From Siphlonurus alternatus (Eukaryota; Arthropoda; Insecta; Ephemeroptera; Siphlonuridae), in contig OX463778.1 of assembly GCA_949825025.1 (NCBI GenBank), forward strand, positions 11,293,671 through 11,357,670: a DNA stretch of 64,000 nt, given 5' to 3'. The notes beneath the pieces are model-generated. The model saw only the letters and a program-made list of their open reading frames with translations, had not been told where the DNA came from and did not search any database. Position 1 is the stretch's first letter; each line of letters begins with the position of its first letter. Below, piece by piece: positions 1 to 12,939 of the stretch. The position numbers and the translations under genes were made by a program.

Positions 1-138
1 TTTTATGTGCATATAAGAATGCAGAGAAATATTGATAATGACATTATGATGAAAATGATTCCCAGACAACTCGGAGCGGGAGTTCTCCCGATACCGATGA
101 AAATAGCTGAAATTGATCCGAATATGTATATTATACGT

Positions 139-301
139 TGCTCCGAGTTGTCCGCGCTCCGAGTTGTCCGTGCTCCGAGTTGTCCTGCCATGGCTCCAGG
201 ATGTCCGCACTCCGAGTTGTCCGCGCTCCGAGTTGTCCTAGCAAACACGTTTGGCTCCGAGCCGTCCGGCTCCCAGTTGCCCCCGCTCCGAGTTGTCCGG
301 G
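139..301 (+). repeat. GC-rich minisatellite, CTCCGAGTTGTCCG unit
   Basis: About eight exact or near copies of CTCCGAGTTGTCC in direct orientation, plus one inverted copy at 64-79 (GACAACTCGGAGCGGG). GC content far exceeds the surroundings. Confidence 0.85.
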
Positions 302-397
302 AATCCGTGCGTATAGCTCTTGCGTTAGGAAGGCAGGTTCGTGTAGTTAGTGTAGGTAGATAGGTTAATAATAATAATAATAAAATTAACGCGGCAA

Positions 398-1297
398 ATG
401 TGGCTACGCCACGGTGGCTCGCGAAGGGTTTGCTTGTCTCAAAACCCTCTTAAACAACTCATAACTCTCCGCTTCAACAACTTCTGCCTTCAGCAAATTC
501 CACTCTCTTACAGTCCTGTTAATGAAGGAATATTTTCCCACATCACTTCTACTGCCGACAAAATCCAACTTCCAACTGTGATCACTCCTTCCAATATAAA
601 CACCTCTCTTAATACGAGAGCTCAACTCCCTCCAACCCTCACTATTTCTTGTAATTTTATACATAACACCAAGTCTACAATTTCTCCTTCTCTCCTCCAG
701 CAACTCCCACCCTAACTTATCAATCATCGCAGTTACACTCTCAAACTCTTTTCTGATCACCTCCTTCCCATCTCCCACCAACTTCCATCTTCCCATACGC
801 CCCATAACTCTTCTCGCTGCTCTTCTCTGCACCTTCTCCAACTCCTTCACCCCAACATTCCTGTATGGATCCCAGACACTGCATCCATACTCAAGCATCG
901 GTCTCACCATGGCTCTATAAGCGCTATCTCTCACGAACATACTAGCTCCCTTCAGATTTCTCATAACAAACTCCAAGAACTTTCTACTCTTAGAAGTAAC
1001 ATACTTAATATGTTCATTCCACATCAATTTTCTGTGCAACACCACACCCAAATACTTGTACTTATCAACTTCTTTCAAAACTTCACCCCCCAATATATAC
1101 TGCAACACCCTCCTTGTCCTTTTCCTGCCAAACACAACCACACAACACTTCGCCACATTCAACTTCATCCCATTATCATCAACCCACCCTTGCAAAATAT
1201 CAAGATCCTGCTGAAGTTCAACAACGTCATCCTCACTTTCCACCTTCCTATACACAACACTGTCATCTGCAAACAGTCTCACCTTCGACTTCACTCC
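398..1297 (-). pseudogene. Non-LTR retrotransposon RT fragment, copy 1, 5'-truncated
   Basis: A continuous minus-strand frame of 296 residues starts just before the catalytic FADD box and runs to the natural C-terminus. It includes NVAKCCVVVFGRKRTRR, YKYLGVVLHRKLMWNEHIKY, AMVRPMLEYGCSVWDPYR and the QRRAARRVMG segment, a common CR1/Rex-like arrangement. The N-terminal RT, endonuclease and ORF1 are absent. A (TTA)n tail on the minus strand lies at 367-383. At the truncation point there are three imperfect GATAGCAAGAG repeats (1300-1340). Confidence 0.85.
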
Positions 1298-1384
1298 TCT
1301 TGGATAGCAAGAGCAGAGGATAGCAAGAGGTTAGGATAGCATAAACAAGCAGAAGTTGATATTTCAAGAATATTGCATTTATAA

Positions 1385-1843
1385 ATGAAAGATAAAGCAA
1401 GGTGCTTTATTTTTGCTTTATTTATGGACCTTTACCGACCTATATTTCGACACATATAAAGGAAAAGTCAAGCAAAAATACACGTCCTTCGTACAACTAA
1501 AATAATGTAAATATATAGTACCTTTTTTTTATATTGCAGAAATATGTGCCATTTAAGGTTTGAATAGAGGTAAAATAAAAGCAGTATTGGTGAATTAGAG
1601 GTTAATATATATCTAATGCAATAAGTTTATTTGAAAAATATTGGAAATTTATGTGCCTTTAAAGAGCGTAATGCAGATATATATGTAAGTTAAAGGAATG
1701 ATAAAGCTTGTTGCTTTATTTTGCCTTTAACTTCGGACCTTTATGGACCTATATTTCGGCACATATAAAGCAAAAGTCAAGGAAAAGTCAAGCAAAAATA
1801 AAGGTCACTCCAATAGCTAAAATAACGTAAATATATAGCAAAA
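1385..1843 (+). repeat. Two direct copies of a ~140-bp repeat
   Basis: 1385-1525 and 1694-1843 share GCTTTATT, GGACCTTTA, GACCTATATTTCG, CACATATAAAG and GTAAATATATAG in the same order. Neither copy is otherwise recognised. Confidence 0.7.
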
Positions 1844-2085
1844 CTTTTTTACTCGAATTGTTTCCATAGCAACGTAGTTATTTACAAGCGTTATAAAGTC
1901 GATCGTTTGTTTGACCGAACAGTTCAATGACGTCATAGGCGACGCGGGCGACGCCTCCTGGTCACGTGACCTCTGTTTTAGCCATGATGCAGTACGAATA
2001 AAAATCTCATAAAATTCACAGGTGTATTTTTCAACCTCCTCTTTCGATTGAGCTAGTAAAAAAAATTGATGCAAATTGTCCATTA

Positions 2086-3900
2086 CACAAAAAACTATAC
2101 GTTAACAAATATGATTATAAAATTATATAATAATATGTTAGAGTGCATTGAACTCTTGCTGCGCGTTAAATTCTCCCCTCTCCCCAACAAAATAGCATTA
2201 CGATTACAAGCTGAATCTGCTCGCTCATTATCTGATCTGATTATATATATATTATATATATATATATATATGTTTGTGTGTGTGTATAATATAATAATAT
2301 ATTGAGGCCGTTATATATAATAGGATCAAAACAGCATATATCCAAGACAAGCTGCATGGGATTGAATTTTTGAAACTCCATGCAGCTATAATAAGTTTTT
2401 TCAAACTGCTTTCGAACATTATAATATTATATACATAGAGTATAATACCAATGGTTTTCTTCACCGTGCAACCATATGCACTATATAATTATACATAATA
2501 TACGTTGATGGATGCTGCATTTGCAACTATTATTATTATAGCTATAGCGTTATACCTATATAGCTGCCTGCGATAAACATGATGCATAGCTATTGAACAT
2601 GCAACTACCACGTACCATCTACGTGATTTTTTTTATACATATTATATTTTTATGAATAAATATAGATTATATCCTAAATAAACTCTGATACTTCATTTTT
2701 TCTTTCCGATCTTCTGCATGAGTACGGGAACTTTTTTAAGTTTTTCATGAAATCGGTCACGCCCAAATGGAGCTGTTTTGTCCGTATTTATAATTAAATT
2801 AATTAAAAATTAAAGGGCCTAAAAGTCTTGAGAGGGTGTGGCTGAAATGGTTCCCATGATAAACGCGTATATAATATGTCTTAAAAAATATGAAACAAAT
2901 TATTACTATAATATTATAGTTAGCTTAATTAGCTTAATTTTGAACTGTCTCTCAATTGATTTATGCAATAATAGTAAAACAAAAAATTAATTTACATTAT
3001 ATTTTTATTTTACATGAATTGAACATAATTTACGACATTTTGAGTACATAATTGTGTTTACGTCATTCAGTTCTGTAATTCGATTTTGTAAAATTCAAAA
3101 GCATTTCGGCATGTGCATATGGGACAGATCCAGAAGCACAAAACGATTGAATTCAAAACGTGAAACTAACTTTTTCTTCTAGTGTAGAGGTTGTCCTTTA
3201 TCTATAATTAAATTTAATTATTATATATGAGGCCTAGATATGAATACGATATAATATTATATTGTGTGATTTGTTTTTCTTTAAAAACCCTCCCTAAGTT
3301 TAGCTCAGAATACACGGAACAACTTTTGCCAAATTCTTGTGTCCCACGCCGCTCTCGAACCCGCCCGCAATGACAATTTAAGTTCAGCAATTTTTTTTTG
3401 CCATAGAGACGCGTGCCACTTTACGGCCTCAATAGCCCTTTTAAAAATTAATATATATAATTAAATTAATACTATTATTTTTTCCATTATTATATGATTT
3501 ATATACCATGTGTAATAATTTGTAGAATCTTATATAGCATGATCGTACCAATTTTATTATATATCCGAATTTGAAGTATATTTCAAAAATTTAATGTATT
3601 ATAATCATGCACGCTCATTTTTAAGAAATAATATTATATATATACGGTAATTTTTTTTCCAAAATTTTAATTTATTTCGTCGCAAGCAAATGACATTTAT
3701 CTCAATCCGAGTATAATAAAATATAAGGTTTTGTTTGTTTTGTTGCAGAAATTGATGATGATTCACAAAGCTCCCCCTGAGATTTATAAAACGATTAATA
3801 ATTAAGTAAAATATATTTAATTTTTATGATTACTTTCAATTATTCTTGTAATAAATAAATACGCAAATAAATAAATTTATTTATAAATAAATAAATAAAA
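2086..3900. other. AT-rich stretch without a recognised gene
   Basis: Only low-complexity AT runs, including (TA)n near 2243-2270. No coding or RNA signal. Confidence 0.55.
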
Positions 3901-3904
3901 ATAC

Positions 3905-4176
3905 GCTGCTCCCTCCCTGGGGTAAATTCATCTCGCTTTCCACCCAGTGCAGTGATGCACTTGTGTGTGGTTCCCCAGGCTTTGGACATTACTTTGGTCC
4001 ATTGAGAAAAAGTAGAGGTGTCCGTCCTGACTGAGGTTTTCCACGGTTCCCTCAGTCTCACCTCAGCGAATGCTGGGACGCGTAAGCATGCAGGCCGTGG
4101 CCACTATCCGTTCCCTACCTTATCCCTACCCAGTACCCCGCCGCGAGCTGTAAGCTCTTAGGGGTGTATCCTTGTA
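3905..4176 (+). mobile_element. 5S-derived SINE (type 2), head-less copy
   Basis: Matches the body and 3' end of the SINE at 38815-39200 (GAGGTTTTCCACGGTTCCCT, GAGCTGTAAGCTCTTAGGGG) but starts after the 5S head, so it is 5'-truncated. Confidence 0.75.
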
Positions 4177-4177
4177 A

Positions 4178-4252
<75 letters not shown>
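4177..4252. repeat. (AT)n microsatellite
   Basis: About 37 AT dinucleotides directly after the SINE 3' end GTAAAAA, so probably grown from the SINE tail. Confidence 0.95.
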
Positions 4253-4256
<4 letters not shown>

Positions 4257-4639
4257 ATTAGTTTAATCGTTTAAAGCATATATTCAATTTTCATAATTTT
4301 TCAGTCAAGGCGTAATTCTAGAAAAAATGAGGGTATAGGGGGTAGCTCCATAAGGTTGATTAGGTTCAGTGTTATGAAAAAAAGTGAGGGTGGGAAAATT
4401 ATTTTGCTCATCGCTGCGTTCCTCTCGGCATTCGTCGTAATCGTCGTACCCCTTGATGAACTCGCGCCTCCCAGAAAACAGGTGGAATTTTTTCTTGACA
4501 ACCCAGTCGTCTCAGTCTCTGATGTCACCCTAGTCACTGGTGTCCCTGTGGTGCCATCATCAGTAATTCATAAATATCATCAGAGTCCATTGCAAAGACT
4601 CAAGAAATTCAAGATTGCAGTTCATAGACTTTATAGTTT

Positions 4640-4860
4640 CTGCGCGGAAAGAATGGATTGCGCATGCGCCGTGATTGAGGTGGAGAGGTCGCCGAGTGCT
4701 TGGCCTAGTGTTGCGCGCCCGTGTCTCGGTCACACACATCGTGGAGAACGAAGAGGCACCACGTGTTCTCGCAAGTCCTGGACAAAACTCTACACGAGCC
4801 CACCCGCGCTCTTCACAGTTTTCACAACATTCTAATACTTGGATAAGCAAAGAAGAATTA
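4640..4860 (+). promoter_or_regulatory. GC/CpG-rich stretch ending in a donor-like site; candidate promoter plus untranslated first exon
   Basis: This is one of the few GC- and CpG-rich stretches in the first 20 kb. It ends with a good donor context, TTAG then GTGAGT at 4861. The ACSBG coding exon at 23372 begins one base after an acceptor, so it needs an upstream exon, and this is the best candidate I can see. No TATA box is obvious. The link is inference: the intron would be about 18.5 kb and full of transposons, and a closer exon may have been missed. Confidence 0.25.
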
Positions 4861-5299
4861 GGTGAGTCTTTTAAATTTACCTTACTTTTGCACTTTTTAT
4901 TTTTTTGGAGAAATGCACAACTCGTTAACCTACTGCCATGGGTATAATTGACTATATAAATATAGGTACTTATCTACAGTATATATTTATTATGCACGCT
5001 GTTCATATCAGTTTATTAAACTGTAAAATATTTATTTTACTTTCGGGTATGCAGTAGACATGGACCATCTCAATTTTGTATGTTGTAATCTACTGTTATC
5101 ATAAAGTAAGTAAATCCTTTCAGTACAAGGGTTACGCCCACTTGGCAATGTGAATATCTTCATACGGTTACGGAATGTGTACAAGCTTAGACTTGTAATT
5201 TTTGTGCTCTATAATCCGCGGTGCAAAACGACGTTGAACTACTTGTTAATCGAAGTAGGTGCTGTGCATAGCGGTTGATTGATATATTTTTTTTAGTTT

Positions 5300-5702
5300 T
5301 TAATCAAACCCTCTATTGGGTACTTCTATTTACTAATTACATACTACTTTGAAACCCCGAACCTTCCGAAACCCTAACTTGAGCGTTTCGCGGGCTCTTC
5401 TGGAACGAGGGCGGCCACGGCCTTGCAAATCATCCCGGCATTTGCCTGCGGCTGAGGGAAACGTGGAAACCTCTGAAACCTCAGCCAGGATGGACGCTAC
5501 AGCTTTTGTCAATGAACCGGAAGTGCAATGGTCCAAAGCCAGGGGAACCACATAGTGGAAAAGCGCAACGTTTTACCCCTGGGTGGGAAACGTGGTTTTT
5601 GTTGAAAATGGTCACCCATCCAACTACTAACCACGCGCGGCGTTGCTTGACTTCGGTGATCTGACGAGACCCGGTCAAGCGCACTGCGCCACACCTCCCA
5701 CA
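5300..5702 (-). mobile_element. 5S-rRNA-derived SINE (type 1)
   Basis: Minus-strand head (5702 to about 5610) with TGGCGCAGTGCGC, then TCGTCAGATCACCGAAGTCA and GGTTAGTAGTTGGATGGGTG (5S box C-like). The body has GAGGTTTCCACGTTTCCCTC. Closely similar to the copy at 37545-37968. Confidence 0.8.
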
Positions 5703-6624
5703 AAATACGACAGCTTCATTATTCATGTTACAGCTAGGTGTCTGAAATGTGCACTACATTTTAATTATACTTTGTCGGTATAGTTCAATCATTGTCACTA
5801 GAACTAGATTTTGCGAGATGCAAGACGAAAGGAAACGGTCAAAATCTTGGTTGATTGTCATACCATTATAAACAGATGAATACTGTACAGTATACTGTAA
5901 TTAATTATATAGTGTTAATTTTGTTGTCATGTATTGCATTGTCTAGTGATAAAATTCCTTGATGTATCATGCATAATTATACACAATATTAATGGTATAC
6001 GAAATCTACTTCATCTACAAAATTATATGTCAGTTATTAACAATGTTTTTTTTTCAATTAAAAATGTTGGAGAGGTTGCGATATGAAAATTAACATTGAT
6101 AAAAATTATTAGAACGAGAGTCATTCAAATATCTGAAATTTTCAATGGTCTTCTTTAATGATTCATCACATTACAAGTGACATAAAAACGTATGGAATTC
6201 GTCATTACCATAATAACATGTAATCTGACAACTCGTGTGTCGGTGTGTGGTATAAACCGTGCCAAGTTCACAGCAGAGGGGTTTGCATTACACCGTGGCG
6301 TGGATGGGAAACGTAGGCGTGTGTACAGCATCCCGCTTGTTGACATTCCCAAACGTCGTTAAACCTGCTGGCTGCAGTACTTTCACTGGTGTATGGCACT
6401 TGTTGCAGAGGTGTCGATTCATGTAAAGAATCAAGTTGCAGAGATTTTTCAAAATATTTTATGTGTACTAAAATCATTCGCAAAAAAAAAAAAAAAAAAT
6501 CATTGCACGTGTTTGACAAGGGTAGTCACGTAATGTGTCGAATTACATTTTGTCGCAGGATATAATGCGAATAATTAATATTTTACTTTCACTCACTGAA
6601 AATAAAGTTGCACTTCATTATTAC

Positions 6625-7223
6625 TAGGGGCCGGATTTCCAGTTTTTAAATATGTGATTTCCAGCACTGTGGATCCAGTCCAGTTTTTCCCCATCAGAAA
6701 CAGTCCACAAATTTCTCAAAAACAGTGGAAAACAGTTCACTTCCAGTTTCCAGTAAAATCCAGTTTATATATAAAATTTTATCTTTATACGACTGCATGG
6801 TCTCTTAACCAAGAAGACCAAAAATATAATTGTTTCGATAAAAAAAAAAAAAAATGAGAAGTTATTTCGATAAAGTGCCATTGTTTGCAGTGAAGAAAAT
6901 TTCCATGAAAACCATCAATATTGCGTCAAGATGGAGTCAGGAAAAATATTATGAAAAATATTTAATTTCATTTTTACTATAATGGAAAACGTGCTTTTAT
7001 GAGACAAAACTGTATTTCCAGTTTCACAAAACTGGAAAAAGTTTCGAAAAACTTGAGAAAACTTGAAAAACTGAAACAGTTCTCATTTTATAAAATCAGT
7101 TTTTTCCAGTCCAAACTTTTTTCGTTTTTGGCAATGAAACTATATTATTCGTGAACATTTGAAATCAGAATCAATGTAGCTTGCATATTTGTTAAACTGG
7201 GAAAGATGGAGATCCGGCCCCTA
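6625..7223. mobile_element. hAT-like non-autonomous element with 8-bp target duplication
   Basis: Terminal inverted repeat TAGGGGCCGGAT and complement. A perfect 8-bp duplication ATTATTAC lies at 6617-6624 and 7224-7231. The interior is rich in TTTCCAGTTT-type repeats on both strands, possible subterminal binding sites. No transposase. Confidence 0.75.
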
Positions 7224-7231
7224 ATTATTAC

Positions 7232-7397
7232 CAGGCGCGCGCGGATCCAAAACCAAATTTTGGGAGGGGCTGTCTTCATAAGGCCAATGTTAAAAAAAAA
7301 TTGGAGTGAGGAAAATGCCTATATTGTCCACGTTAAATTCAAATTTTTGGAGGGGCTGCAGCCCCCCCAGCCAAGCTCCTGCATGGATCCGCGCCTG
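7232..7397. mobile_element. MITE with CAGGCGCG...GGATCC termini
   Basis: CAGGCGCGCGCGGATCC at the left and GGATCCGCGCCTG at the right; interior with AATTTTGGGAGGGGCTG and a mirrored block. It starts directly after the right target duplication of the hAT-like element. No own duplication found. Confidence 0.6.
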
Positions 7398-10300
7398 CTT
7401 GTTATAAATATTATAATTAACATGCTGCGGCATGTTTTGAAACGGAATTAACTGCATCATACTTGGAATAGCCGGATTAACATATTATAACTTCTCACCC
7501 CTGTGCTGCTCCAAAGGCACATGCATAAATGCACATATAATCACATAATATATTACATTTGCAGCATTGGGGGGAGGGGGGTACAATGTTACAATTTGAT
7601 TGTAAGTTTTACAATCAAGCCTATATTATATACTCAATGATAAACGGAAGACAATAAATTCTTGCACATTCGGAATCGAAATACTTGAAAGTTGAAACTT
7701 CTTCTGACTAATATTTATATTTTTGTAAATATTTACCCCATGCAGAATGTATAACTTCCACGTACCAATCTCAATCCAACAATAAAGTCTACTCTTAATA
7801 ATATATATTAAAGATTATTCACCCTTTTAATTGTCTGCAGCAAAATTATGCAGCTATTTAATTTTTAAATTGTTATAGCTGATTTTGCGGTATATATAAT
7901 ATATATATTATATGAACATTAATTTTTATTTTCAAATCATTATTAATGCATAATTATATTATCTACTCAACTGATTGTATTATAGCTACAATTTCTGACA
8001 GTCTAAACTAGAAGCTGGGCTACTTAGAAAATATTTTATAAATATTACGATGGAATAGTTTCTCAACGAATTTCTCATATCAACCTCAAATTTGTCTCCC
8101 TCCGCCTTGAGAACTTGGAAAAAAGTTTATTTGTCTTATCAAATTTAATAGAACACGTAGCGATGATCCCTTAAAGACCATTATAATAACAATAAAAATG
8201 TATATTAGCACGGCACATGTAGCTACGCCCCTTTTCGTCCAGCGCAGTTTGGCATTATCGTTAAACTTTAAAAAAAAAAAGTTTTATTTTTTAAACCTAC
8301 TGTACTGTACATTCTACATACACTGCATGTATGCACGTATTAGCCTCACTGATTCACTTCAGTAACATAGTGATTTTGTTTGAAAAATCAACACGCAAGA
8401 TTAGATTGACACAGGAATCTGAGAAATTGTGATATATTGTTATATGGTGCTCGTTAACTTTATTGCCGTTCTTCTCGTTATCGCTTATTCTCACGATGAT
8501 CCGAGTCCTATACTGAATGGATTCCGAGAGGTTATTGTGATCAATTCCTGTGAACAACGTGTGGTAATGTGTTAAACGTGACAATGTTGACGAGATGTTT
8601 TCATTAGCCAAGCTGGACGATATGAAATTCATTTTTACTACACAAAATTATATTTTTATGGTTATGCGATGTTATCGTGAAATTTTAGTCATGGTTATTT
8701 ATTTTCTGTTGAGTCTTGGTCAGTTTTCAGTTATTGACGTGCGGTGGGCCCAAATAATAGTTCCCACCAGCCGACTTGCTCGCGTTACGCCTCAATAAAA
8801 TAAAGTAATAAAATAGAAAATGCAACGTTTCTGACGAGTGACAACATTTTTATTCTGCGAGGTATATAGACCTCACTTATCGGTATGCATGCTTGGCATG
8901 AAAATTCATTTGAATAATAATGTCCGACCCGGCTACGTGAAAGTGTAGTCGCCTCGGTCATTTTTATTCGAATAGAGGGTACAATCTTCGCATTCAAATT
9001 TAAAAGCGAAATTATTATTGAATTAGTTTCATTAAAGGAAAGGAAAATTATGTATCAGCTGTGTATAATACGCTATTGCACTCCACTCTTAGATATTTAT
9101 GTTCCATGTTCTTGTGGCATATACGATTTTAAAGACTATATATTTATATTTGCGACATTCTTTTAACGTAAGAGAGAAGAAAAATTGTTAATTTTATGCA
9201 CCTGATCTATTTAAAAGTATATCGTACATATTATATCGATAGTGTAGCAAAGTAACACAATCATGCATGAATCCTGTTGTTATTCAAGTTCACTCGCTAA
9301 TGCAATACTGTATATTAATAACGGACTGCAGCAGCGTGCGACACTGTACATAATATTATAGTAATAGACGATATCACATTGTCACAAAAGAACAAAACAT
9401 TCTTATATTTTAATCCTGAAAATAAAATAACAATTCAATTGTGATACACTCTCCGCCTTAAACTACTTTCAGTACAAATTTATTAACTTTTTTTTTTTTT
9501 ATTATCTCTGTTGATTTATTTAGCCTGAATTATGCATACATTATACACTGTACCTTTCCTTCCACTGAATATTATTCCATTATATAAGACAAGTAAGGTT
9601 TACTGGAGAAATTTGAGTGTCAACCCTTCTACTTAGCCAACTTTTAGTTATAACATAATTATCCCCAAAATTTATGCAATGAAAAAATGAGATCTTATAG
9701 TTTTATAATAATAATCCTCAAAATGTATGTAATAATCTAATAATGTCCTCGCTCCCTGCGCCCTTCACGTTACCAGCTTGGGTATATAGAGAAACCTTGA
9801 TGATACATTATATTATAATTTATAGCATACGATATATTCCTTCGTGATATATGAGATTACACTATTAATTACAATGAGTTATTTTTTATGATGGAAGCAA
9901 CATCTTATATCTGTCTGGACACCACGACCGTTGCCTCTTATACTCACAATCAGTCTACTCTGTGGGATTTTTAATTATCACCTTATATATAAGAGGCGTG
10001 TCGAATTTTAATTTTTGAAGATGCTTTCACCGTCTGCTCTTCGTACCTCCACAAAAATTACAAATCTGCAGCTCTATAGTAAATAAAGCAGCGATAAAGT
10101 TCGTGCTGTATCAAAGGGGGGATTATACTTTTTATGAATTTTTGAGCAGTCATTGTAAATGCTGACTTGCGAGGTATATACTGCAAGCGTGCATGGATCC
10201 ATGCATTAGCAGGGGTCCCAAAATACATAGAAGGTGTTGCCCTATCCCACCCCAAATTCAATATTGTGGGATAGGACACCGTTCCACCTAGAGCCGTGCG

Positions 10301-11027
10301 CTGATGGGTTCACACCCTCGGGTGTATAATATGACAGTCCAGTTGTATACAGTATATACGATAAATCTGTGACAAGACTGCATTTTCTTTCAGTGCTGCA
10401 TGCTGGTTCAATAATGCTGCAATTGAAAGATGGATTAAATAATTAAATAAAATTTTAGCCGTCACAAGCTATACTACACGTGTTGAGTCTAGGTTGGTTA
10501 AATAACATGATCTATATCACTATGATGACCTTTAAATATTAGAGGAAATGACAAAAAAAAATCATCAACAACATTTTAACTCATTTTTAAAAGGGCGAAG
10601 ATCATCCAAATGAAAGATAAAAAAAATATATTTTTAAAGACAAATATTTCATTTAATTAATCAATTATGTTGATATCTTTTTGTCAGTTTTTAATCTATG
10701 AATTAATCGAGATTGGGAAACCCACAGATCTCTTTAATGTCACCTGTCACGGTGCCTCGCGCTGATCTGGCGGACCTTGGCTCACTGCATGACAATGTCC
10801 AAAGTCAAGTGATTACTGATAACTCCTCGGGTTAAAAAGCACTTGTTATCACTAAATGAGTTGCACACCCGGGCCTATACTCCGATTTGTTAATTAAGCA
10901 ATTATCCGATAGTGTAGAATGCCAGGTAATGCCATACTAAACTTAAGTAAATACTGTAAATTACAAAATTTGGTTGCACAATTTGTTTGTTTTTTAAAAA
11001 CAATTTGGGCACTTCTATTTATATACT
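7398..11027. other. AT-rich stretch without a recognised gene
   Basis: Read on both strands. Only short unconvincing reading frames are seen. A fragment at 8196-8236 (GCACGGCACATGTAGCTACG) resembles the 3' end of the LINE at 398. Confidence 0.5.
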
Positions 11028-11030
11028 TTA

Positions 11031-11250
11031 AGGCGGATTCACATGGCGGTTTTTATCAAGCGACGCGACGCGAATAATGCGCACTTGCTGTGACATCCAT
11101 TGGCGGCCATATTTGGCGATTAAAAAAAAGAGCATCGCAATTAACGCGATTTCGCTGCCGCAACCTGGCGAATTCGCTCGTCGCATAGGACTTAACAGCT
11201 TGTGTGACAAAATCGCGTCGCATCGCCGTTGTCGCCATCTGAATCCGCCT
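11031..11250. mobile_element. PIF/Harbinger-like MITE, 3-bp TTA duplication
   Basis: Inverted ends AGGCGGATTCA and complement, with TTA at 11028-11030 and 11251-11253. The interior is CpG-rich with GCGACGCGACGCGAA and a mirrored CGCGTCGC block. TTA duplication and short TIRs fit PIF/Harbinger. Confidence 0.7.
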
Positions 11251-11259
11251 TTATACTAA

Positions 11260-11655
11260 TTATTCACGAAGTCTGTAGTCCGAACCTTCAGAAACTCTTT
11301 ATAACTTCTGTTTTTCGTGTTTTTTGTTGGAACGAGGTCGGCCACGCCCTGCATGGTAATTTACCCTGACATGTTACTTGTGACTGAGGGAAACGTGGAA
11401 ACCTCAGCCAAGATGGACGCTATATTAGTATATTTAGATGACTTTTTTCAGTGAACTGGAAGTACATTAATCCAAAGCCAGGGGAATTATATAGTGGATT
11501 GGGAGAAGCGCGATTTGTGTATGCATAACAAATTTAATATCACCCATCCATTTACTAACCACACTCGGTATAGCTTGACTTTGGTGATATTACATATATC
11601 AGAGATATATGACGAGAACCGGTCAAAACAGCTGTGCATCATTTCATCACAGTCG
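11260..11655 (-). mobile_element. 5S-rRNA-derived SINE (type 1), diverged copy
   Basis: The body CTGAGGGAAACGTGGAAACC (plus-strand view, 11387) and the degraded head GGTTAGTAAATGGATGGGTG (minus strand) match the copies at 5300 and 37545. About 23 bp of AT-rich sequence interrupts the head near 11590-11610. Confidence 0.65.
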
Positions 11656-12422
11656 CTTCCCCAGATCATCACACTCTCAATTTTGAGTTAATAATAATAA
11701 AAAAAAATATTTGCAGTAGGAATTCATAAGATTTTAACTCATCCAGCAGAATTTAGTTGTCATTTCTGATTTTAAGTTCATGAGATGTTAAAACAAAGTG
11801 AGCTGTATGTCGGTGTAAAAATGACAAAATGTATATGCTTAATTTGCATGAGACTTTTATTCCATTGCTTTTCCTACACACAATATGTATATATATAATA
11901 AAATTACATCATAGTCATCCGGCGCATCGACTGATGTCAAGTACACTGTATAATAGCTATAATAATAAAATTGATTCATTTGTTGGGAAAACACGCAGGA
12001 AAGTAAGATTAACCTTCGCGTATATAACGTGAATGCAATGTTATTGAATATATTAATGATATACTAGCGTTAATTCAATGTTAATTGAGTGAGCGTATTA
12101 AACTGGAAGATAGAGGTCAATTCAGTGCTGGACAATATGACCACGTGGCGTGGACGTGACAGTACATGAAGCACTGCGTCGACTTTGCTCCACCGATATG
12201 ACTCTTGCACCGAGCGACAGATCCGGCACGCTGATGCTGGACCCAATTGATCACACTCGTTTGGTGAGGAGCCAGGTCACGTACAACATCAAGAAATATG
12301 ATGTATCCAGAGTAATTATAAAACATGACGACTGCTGGATATAACCAGAAAATCTTAGGTTAGTGAAGCGAGTGGGTGAAGATCAGGTTCAACCCGCCCA
12401 CCATGTATTTTGCCCTATGCTG

Positions 12423-12500
12423 CAGGCGCGGATCCGGGGGAGGGGGGGGGGGGGGGGAGCTGGAGAGGTCGCGTCTACCTCCCTCCCAAAATTTTGTATT
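12423..12500 (+). mobile_element. Fragment with CAGGCGCGGATCC terminus and poly-G run
   Basis: The left end CAGGCGCGGATCC matches both termini of the element at 7232-7397. A nearly pure G run follows at 12436-12458. The right terminus is not found. Confidence 0.45.
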
Positions 12501-12873
12501 TAACATGGGCAGTATAAAATATATATAATTATGTAGTATAGGCATTTCCCGTTTAGAAATAGAAAAATTGCATATATCATTATATATAATAAAATTTTCT
12601 CGTTTTAAATCTGGTCATATTCTATAAAATGTAAAAAGTATCCATTTGTCATGCAGACTGCAGACGCGCGATATTACCGTCTGTGATGATTAACACGCAT
12701 AAATAAATAAACGGTCGTTACCAAAAACTATTTTGCCAAGAAAAAAATATTTTCATATTTCATCTCGGTTTACAGTTTTCATTGTCGATCTGCCATGTTG
12801 TATTGTACTGCAACTCATGCACTATCCACAAATCATAGACATAAGACATAACATTCAGAGTATCAGCTGGTAT

Positions 12874-12939
12874 GATACAATATCGGAGAGCTCCGCAGCT
12901 GTTATAGATACAATATCGGAGAGCTCCGCAGCTGTTATA
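12874..12939 (+). repeat. Perfect 33-bp tandem duplication
   Basis: Two identical 33-bp units, each containing GATACAATATCGGAGAGCTC, head to tail. Confidence 0.95.

Noticed and set aside
7..363. 118-codon frame with repeated SELSALRVVR
   Set aside because: It is translation of the minisatellite; open in several frames because the repeat lacks stops.
4356..4835. 159-codon + strand open frame in the GC-rich stretch
   Set aside because: No recognisable domain; the frame depends on GC-rich composition and has an overlapping open frame on the other strand. Better seen as a possible untranslated exon.
8354..8632. 92-codon minus-strand frame
   Set aside because: No recognisable motif, no splice context and no compositional contrast with the surrounding AT-rich sequence.
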